From the NCBI GenBank assembly GCA_028455995.1, contig JABELC010000004.1:1550001-1614000 (forward strand): a stretch of 64,000 bases of DNA. Reading direction: 5' to 3'. Of the stretch, positions 57,294 to 64,000 are shown piece after piece; the stretch's first letter is position 1; each line of letters begins with the position of its first letter. The translations under genes and the position numbers were made by a program. The notes under the pieces were generated by a model. That model searched no databases and had not been told where the DNA came from. It was given only the letters and a program-made list of their open reading frames with translations. Source of the DNA: Scleromitrula shiraiana (Eukaryota; Ascomycota; Leotiomycetes; Helotiales; Sclerotiniaceae).

Positions 57294-57990
57294 GATTGGT
57301 ATCTATTCGGACCAATTACATTATGAGAATGTTCGGTGAAGAATTCGGGGCCGAATGCTTGCAATAGAACTTCAGTCCGTACTAATAATAATTATGGTGA
57401 AATATATCCACTCTCGGGTTGAGTCACTGTACAATTGCCTAGTACTGTCTGTATGCACATCAAATACAGGTAAGTCAAGCAAGAACTTTTGAAAATACGG
57501 ACATAACGGACTTCTCCTCGGTGAATTGCTGTAAGAAAGCAGAGGAGTATAGTTTATATGTCAGCTAAAGAATAACTCAAAGCAATAATGAATATGATGA
57601 GAATCCTTTCAGTCATCTCATTAATAAGTAACTTCTATTCAATATACTGTAATATATTCTGTTCTTGTTCGTTTTGAAGTCATGTGAAAGTACTGTTGAC
57701 TGGAGTACTTGTGTAGTGAATAATAAATTCAGCACACATTAAAATACAGCGGATCTGATAAGGAATTATTAATAATTACCCTTGAACTTATTGCGTAGAA
57801 TATTTTAGCTTGATATATTTTCACCAATTAACAATCAATTAGAACACCACCTATCCCACCCCGTCTGACAGTCCCGAAATCTTCTCCACCCCAACATGTC
57901 AAGTAAAGAGGATGAGAATATAAAACCAGCATCAATTCCACCACTTCTGTTACCAAGAATGTATTTACCCCGCGACATAAGAAAAAAACA
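57294..57990. other. divergent promoter region
   Basis: About 700 bp between the divergent OB-fold and sucrase/ferredoxin genes. AT-rich; no specific site recognised. Confidence 0.5.
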
Positions 57991-59111
57991 ATGGCATCAA
58001 CATTCAAATCATTTTTAAATTCTGCAAAGCTGACAATTTCTGGTCAATCTACTCCACGTTCGGAAAATACTCCTATCGAGAAAATATTTCCAAAAGTCGA
58101 TCCCACCGTTGATGGAGATGATTGCGATCATGATTGCGAATCTTGCAATATACAATATCCGAGAGGTTTTAGGATAGATGAAGGTGATGAGCTTTATGGT
58201 CATGTTAAGGGTTGGAGTACACATGTGCTGGTTGCAACTGGAAAGACAGATTGGGTGAGAGATGTTGCACATGAGAAAGGCAGTATAATGCAAGCAATTG
58301 ATCACGCTGCTGTTAAACCAAGTAATGGGGTTAGTTATAGACTTATTTCTCACACTTTCTGATGAGTATATGTATGCTAAGACATGCTAATAATTCCCTG
58401 CAGAAGCTTATGCTTTCCGCCTCGAATATACCCACTCCTTCGCATTCTGCAGATTACTCGCAGCCTACGACCGTTCTCCTCTTACCTGCATTTACCGTCA
58501 TAGAGAATGTAACTCCACAATCAGTTCCAACCTTGATAACCGGGTTTATTGATAAAGGTCCTACAAATACTACACCTCTTGGACCTATTTCGATACCAAA
58601 ATCCCTCCCCGGACCTCTACCATCTGCAGAACAACTTACATCTCGACCATCACCACATCGGGCACTTATTCTTCTCTGCTCACAAAAGACTAGAGATGCA
58701 AGATGCGGACAGAGTGCGCCATTACTGCGGAAGGAATTTGAGAGACATTTGAGACCACTTGGACTTTTCCGAGATCTGGACGATGATAGACCTGGTGGAG
58801 TTGGTATATATTTTATATCTCATGTTGGAGGACATAAATATTCAGCAAATGTCATGATCTATAGAAGACCAGATGCTTTTGGGTTAGACGAAGTTGAGAG
58901 AGCAAAAGCCGGAGACGACTTAATGCCTTCGAGGGTTGTACCGAACGAGAATGAAGACAAAGGTGCAGCTCAGTGTATGTGGCTTGCTAGAGTTAAGCCG
59001 GAGGATTGTGAAGGGATTATAAAGTTTACTGTCCTTCAAGGTAAACTCATCAAGCCCGAACGACAATTGAGAGGTGGTTTTGATAGAGAGAAGGGACTCT
59101 TCAGTTGGTAA
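57991..59111 (+). CDS. sucrase/ferredoxin-like protein (Apd1/Aim32 family)
   Basis: Two exons, 57991-58329 and 58404-59111, 348 aa. The intron has donor GTTAGT and acceptor CAG, phase 0. The N-terminal part has a Cys-rich segment (CDHDCESC), YPRGFRIDEGDELYGHVKGW and THVLVATGKTDWVRDV. The C-terminal thioredoxin-like domain has ILLCSQKTRDARCGQSAPLL and then ISHVGGHKYSANVMIY. Yeast Apd1 and Aim32 bind a [2Fe-2S] cluster through two Cys and two His in this domain; the HxxxH of HVGGH and the Cys of RDARCG fit that scheme. The probable role is a redox protein in the cytosol or mitochondrion. The C-terminal end (QLRGGFDREKGLFSW) also matches family proteins. No targeting peptide is evident. Confidence 0.88.
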
Positions 59112-59527
59112 TGAGAAAACTCTAAAGGTGGATAATGGGTAATGAGCATATGGAGTTACATATATATAAAGAGGAGCCGGTGGACTTCTTTTGGTTAGAG
59201 AAAAGGAAGATTTTAGATGAGATATTGAAATATGGAGCATATCTAACTGTATCTAATCATATTTTTGGTTAATTCTGGTTAGATGAGTACCCAAGAGTTC
59301 AAGTTTTTAATTCGATAGATTCCTTAATCATTGACGTTAATAATTAATAAGACCCATCAATTTATCAAATTTGACTTATTTATTTCCGTACTTACATACA
59401 TAGTTATTAGATAGATATGTTGAGGTATCTCATCCGATTGAATAATTTACCCTTGTTACTCTCACAGTAATACTCTCGTACAGTAAGTAACTTGTAATAC
59501 TCTAGTCTCTACTTCCGTAAGTTAGGT

Positions 59528-59578
59528 ATAATAATAATAATAATAATAATAGTAATAGTAATAATAATAAGTAATAAT
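59528..59578. repeat. (AAT)n microsatellite
   Basis: About 17 triplets, mostly ATA/AAT with AGT interruptions. Confidence 0.9.
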
Positions 59579-59840
59579 TGAATCCAAATACTTTTGGGAA
59601 TTTGGGAAATTTCAATGTTCAATGTTCAATGGATTGATCAGGGTTTATTGTACCGGTTGGTTGACTGGGATATTAGCTGGATAATAGTGATGATTCTGAT
59701 TTGAGATTGCCCAAGATATACTTCCGTATCACGAGAATGTCGCGAACTTGCTTGGTCGTTGCTGTGGTAACAATTAATATTTACAATCTCATATGAAAGT
59801 CCAGGAAGGTAAGGATATTACTCGTATTGATCACAAGAAC

Positions 59841-59887
59841 CATCATCATCATAATCATCATAATCATCATCATCATCATCATCATCA
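59841..59887. repeat. (ATC)n microsatellite
   Basis: About 15 triplets of CAT with two AAT interruptions, 210 bp upstream of the GBD/FH3 start codon. Confidence 0.9.
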
Positions 59888-60097
59888 GAAACATTGAGAC
59901 AACTTTTTAGAGACTTCTCATTTTTTTTTTACAATCCCATCCATCAGTTACCATCAATTATTAATCATGAGATAGAATTTATTCTGAAGTATTATAGCAA
60001 ATATCTTGCTTATTGCTTGCTTCTAAGCATAAATATAAATTTAAATTCAACAATTCTAACAAGTCGATACCATTAACTCTACAATTGCTTTTTCATC

Positions 60098-62802
60098 ATG
60101 GCTTCTAACTTTCCTTATCAAGAATCATCATTTCATACAAAGCGACCAAAAACTGCATCTGTATTTAAGGCATTCATCCACAAACGCACACCATCTGGAG
60201 GTTCAACATTATCGCCTGCGAGTTCACCAGATGATGTTTTCGTTGCTTCTCCACCATTCGAGGATATACCCTCATGCTATCCACAAGATTATGCTCATTC
60301 TCGCGCCCTTACAGATATACAACAGAATCAACAAAATCAACAATCTTCTATACTTTCACCACTCAGAACTACAAAGGAGGGGCTTAGGCCAAAAACTGGC
60401 ATTGATGGAAAAGGATTACACAAGAAAACGTTGAGCGCCTTGTCTCTCAAATCATTGGCTAGCCCTGTTAAGGATTCAGGTGAATCGGGGTCGGTCAGAG
60501 ATACAAAAACTAAGAAACCAAAAAAGACGAAGTCTTCCACAAATATAGTCAATCTTCTTTCTCGTCCGAAATCATCGAAAAATCTACGACTAGATGTGGA
60601 ACTAGCAGTACGCAACTCGAAAGACAAGGAAAATCGGACTCCAGATGTCTCGACTCTAGCTCCCCACTCAACTACCAGACCACCAATTTATTCGCAATTC
60701 TCGAGTGAAATGTTCATTAAACAACCTTTGGGAGGAAAATTCCAGGAGGATCAGATCGATCTAGATACCCCCGAGAATTGTTCTCCAACCAAACAACGAA
60801 GCTTTTATAATGTACAAGACGCACAGCCAAGTCTTACAAGCCGAGATGGATCATTGAGACCGCACTCCACATATCTGCCAAGCAATTTTAGTATACAAGA
60901 CATTCACAGAAAGCTAAGTGGCGAAACTTCACAGAGATATAGTGTCGACATACCTAGGCGAGTGTCGAATGAGAAAAGACAAAGCTGCGATATTCGAATG
61001 TCCGGCGAATCAAGACCATCATTTCAACGATCAACAACCTCACCATCTTTTGTATCAATCAAAACTACGTCAACAAGTACGCGAGGCTCAAGGGTTATGG
61101 CAGCAGTATCCAATTTTACCGCGAAAGCTAGAGGGGCCGAAGGATATGCCCCAGTACAACCACCGACCCCTCCAGTATCCGAAGGGGACCGACTTCTCAA
61201 TGACAAAGATATTGACGCGGAATTCGAAGCTATGTTGGACAGACGAAACATTCCCGAACATCAACGAGGTAAGATGAGGAGTCTTGCTAAATCGTTGAAG
61301 AAGGATTTCGTCAAGCAAGATTGGGCTGAGATAGCTGCTGCAAAAGCAAAGACTGGGAGACAACCGAGTCCAAGTAATGGTAGCGATGCAGGCGGAGATG
61401 CTAAGACTCCTGTTGAAGAGCCTGAGACGAAGAAGAAGAAAAGACCAAGGAGTCGCACATTTACCTTGTCTAGATCCACTAGCAAAGAGCGTGTAGATGC
61501 AAAAGATAAAAAATCTGAAGGTAGTGTTGTGGTAAACAAGAAGTCACAGGAAAGCATGAAAGATGGCAGCAGGTCACTTTCGTCTGCTAGTGCTGCTGTA
61601 GCCCAGAATCTTATTGCAAAGGCTAAAGGACAAACACCGGACGATTTTGTTTCATATCTACGAAAAGTCCGGAAACCAGAGTTAGTTGAAGTTGGAAGAT
61701 TACACAAGCTCAGATTACTTCTAAGAAACGAAACAGTGGCTTGGACTGATGGGTTTATTCGACAAGGTGGAATGGAAGAGATTGTAGGATTATTGCATAG
61801 GACGATGGAAGTTGAGTGGAGGTATGTTATATCAGAAAAATCAATGGACATAATAACTAATCCATCAACAGGGAAGAGCATGAAGATGCTTTACTTCATG
61901 AAGTTTTACTTTGCCTCAAAGCACTTTCCACCACCGCATTAGCGCTTCAGCATCTTAATATAATCCAGAAAACTCTATTTCCAGCTCTTCTACATATGCT
62001 CTTCAATGAGGAAAAGAAAGGCCCTGCCGAATTCACCACCCGAAACGTTATAACATCTCTCCTCTTCACCTACCTTAAATCAGCAAGTCTTGGTGAACGA
62101 GCAACCAGAGCTCGGTTCCTTCTCTCTTACCTACGTGACCCCGAACCAACTGAATCTCAACGTCCAGTCAACTTCATTCTCGATATGCATCGTCCACGTC
62201 CATATCGCGTATGGTGCAAGGAAGTAAGCAATGTCACTAAAGAGGTTTTCTGGATCTTCCTCCACAACCTCAATGTCGTCACCGGCCCAGAACCTCGCCA
62301 CACCCCAGAAAGTGAGCTACCACCCGATCTTTCTTACATGATGAATCATTTCCCACAAGAGCTTCCACCCGTTCCCGCAGCCCCCTACGTCGGCGGCGTT
62401 GAATGGGACGCAACCAATTATCTCGCTTCCCACCTCGACATCATCAACGGCTGCATAGCCTCACTCCCCACCCTCCAAGAACGCAACCAAGTCCGCGACG
62501 AACTGCGCCTCTCGGGCTGGGAAAAAGTAATGGGTGCCACCCTTCGCACTTGCAAGGAAAAATTTTACGGCGGTGTTCATGCGGGTTTGAGATGTTGGGT
62601 TGCGGCTGCGGCGGCAGATGGTTGGGATACTAAAGATGTGAGGTGTGGTCCTAGCGCGGAAAATAGAAGTCCGGTGAGGAATAAGGCGAGTAGTCCGAAT
62701 AAAGCTGGGGAACAGGCGCCGCCGAAAATTGATATGAAGTTGGGGTTTTCGCAAAAGAAGGGTGCTGGTGGGGTGGAGGGTGTGGGTGATGCTTGGATTT
62801 GA
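60098..62802 (+). CDS. GBD/FH3 domain protein (formin N-terminus-like, no FH2)
   Basis: Two exons, 60098-61821 and 61872-62802, 884 aa. The 50-bp intron (GTATGT...CAACAG) joins VEWR to EEHEDALLHEVLLCLKAL in frame. Residues 1-340 are Ser/Pro/Lys-rich. At about 360-800 lies a GTPase-binding and FH3 region like the N-terminus of SepA/Cdc12-type formins: DAEFEAMLDRRNIPEHQRGK, FVSYLRKVRKPELVEVGRL, LRLLLRNETVAWTDGFIRQG, then Armadillo-like helices (LALQHLNIIQKTLFPALLHM, TTRNVITSLLFTYLKSASL). There is no proline-rich FH1 and no FH2, so it cannot nucleate actin as a formin does. It may be a regulator of polarity bound to a Rho GTPase. The tail is Gly/Lys-rich. The reading frame looks complete and no FH2-coding sequence follows within the window. 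Confidence 0.85.
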
Positions 62803-64000
62803 TGGATAGGAGAGGAGTATAATACGTCAATTGAGTGGGAAGTAGAAAAAAGTTGAAAGGAAAGAGAAAGAAAGATGCAAAATGTCTAAGAATAGAGTAG
62901 AGAGGAATGAAAACCTAGTGGTTCTTTCGTACCTTACTCGATATATCAATCAGTGCAGTCAATGATAGAAATAGTTGAAGAAGAAAAGAAAAAAGAATAC
63001 TTCCTTTCTGGGGCTTTTCACAGCATCATAATTGGATGGATGGAAGGAATTGGTTGGGAGGTCTTTGTTAGTGATGGAGGAAGGAGGAAAGGGATTGATG
63101 GAGTAATGGTTGATTGATTGATTGATAGTTGGATAGTTATTGTTTATTTCCTTGTTGGTTTTCTTTCCCCTCTAGTCTATTCTGTTCTATTTGATGTTTT
63201 GTCTTTTCTTCTCTCGGCTGTTTTTTCTACTCTGCTCTGCTCTGCTCGGGGGAACATTACCTTCTTGTGGATATTGCGGGTTTTATTTGTCTGGAGAGGA
63301 GGGAAGGCGATGAGTTTGTAGGGGTGGATTTCATGGTGGATGGATGGATGAATTGATCAATTGGTTGATTGATTGATTGATGATGACTTATGATAAATGA
63401 CTCAACGATGGTTTCTTTTTCTTCTTTACACTTCATTTTTTGGTTGTTATTCTTTTCTTTTTTTCAATTCTTCAATACTTCTATTTTTCGCTCGTTCTTT
63501 CTTCTTTTATCTGAGGGGTTTTGCATGGGTTTGGGTAGTTAGCTGGGAATTGAATGGAATGGAAAGAGTACACAGATATACAGAATTGGAGAGAGGGGTG
63601 CTTGAGATAGGGTGGAGGGGTAAAAGAGAAAGAGAGGAGAGGTGAAGAGAGGGGTGATGGGAGTTGGTGCATGCATGCATGGGTGGAGGGGAAGGAAATG
63701 GAATGGGAGGGGTCGGAGGGAATGGAATAGGTTACTCACTTACCTTGACTTAACTTAACTTAACTTAGTTACATATAGTGTTATGATTATGATTATGATT
63801 ATTTTGTGGGTTTTGATTCTTGCTTTTTGTGTGATTGTGTATGACTTTTTGTGCCTTGTAGGTAGTGGATGAGGTTTCTGTGGGGAGATATGAAAACTCT
63901 CTGCGCTAGATATGCAATAAACCCTTCATAAGAGTATAGATAGAATAAGAGGGAGGGAGGGATATGAGCCCTCTGGGATACATACGTAATAATTTATAAA
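62803..64000. other. intergenic to window end
   Basis: Low-complexity sequence with GATTGATT repeats (about 63105-63126 and 63361-63382) and CTTAA repeats near 63744-63770. The open frames here are compositional. No gene is supported up to the window edge. Confidence 0.5.

Larger units (their letters stand above)
59112..60097. other. intergenic with AAT and ATC microsatellites
   Basis: Contains an AAT/AGT tract (59528-59578) and an ATC tract (59841-59887). The last few hundred bases are the probable leader of the GBD/FH3 gene. No gene is supported. Confidence 0.55.

Noticed and set aside
1..64000. tRNA genes, rRNA, CRISPR arrays and intact transposons
   Set aside because: I scanned for T-arm-like GTTCGA boxes with matching acceptor stems, spaced direct repeats and transposase or reverse-transcriptase motifs and found none. 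A tRNAscan or RepeatMasker run would be decisive.

Overview
The window reads as a nuclear chromosome segment of a filamentous ascomycete. Genes are broken by short introns (54-160 bp) with GTANGT-like donors, CTAAC-type branch sites and YAG acceptors. The base composition is AT-leaning, and intergenic DNA is long and full of simple repeats. The gene set (Atf1-type bZIP factor, CBM1-tailed GH131, GH5 cellulase, pectin methylesterase, HET-domain relic, PTS2 thiolase) suggests a plant-associated Leotiomycete, most plausibly Sclerotiniaceae (Botrytis/Sclerotinia-like). That placement is inference from protein character, not a database match. I saw no tRNA, rRNA, CRISPR array or intact transposon.

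Layout. 0.3-4.6 kb: an FAD monooxygenase (minus) and a glutathione S-transferase-like protein (plus). 6.3-8.0 kb: an Atf1/AtfA-type bZIP regulator behind a repeat-rich leader. 10.0-11.1 kb: a decayed protein-kinase gene (minus) with five in-frame stops. 11.1-20.4 kb: a gene-poor 9 kb stretch, then a large Gln/Ser/Pro-rich putative regulator (20.4-23.0 kb). 27.3-32.4 kb: two secreted plant-cell-wall enzymes, GH131-CBM1 and GH5, separated by an AT-rich block.

33.8-52 kb looks like an accessory island. It holds four diverged copies of one small unrecognised protein family (three in tandem on plus, one on minus at 47.7-48.4 kb), a UvrD-like helicase fused to a PD-(D/E)XK nuclease, a small putative tail-anchored protein, a HET-domain gene broken by a 13-bp tandem duplication and a second 1-bp frameshift, and two small RING-finger genes. 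A conserved peroxisomal 3-ketoacyl-CoA thiolase (PTS2 signal, CCGAGG box upstream) sits inside it.

54.2-62.8 kb returns to ordinary content: secreted pectin methylesterase, an OB-fold protein, an Apd1-like sucrase/ferredoxin protein and a GBD/FH3 protein that lacks the formin FH2 domain.

Functionally, the secreted enzymes (GH131, GH5, PME) fit attack on cellulose, beta-glucan and pectin. The thiolase serves peroxisomal beta-oxidation and Atf1 serves stress signalling. The island genes have the look of fast-evolving conflict or self-recognition functions, but that is inference. Exon joins were worked out by hand from reading frame and splice signals; no transcript evidence was available.
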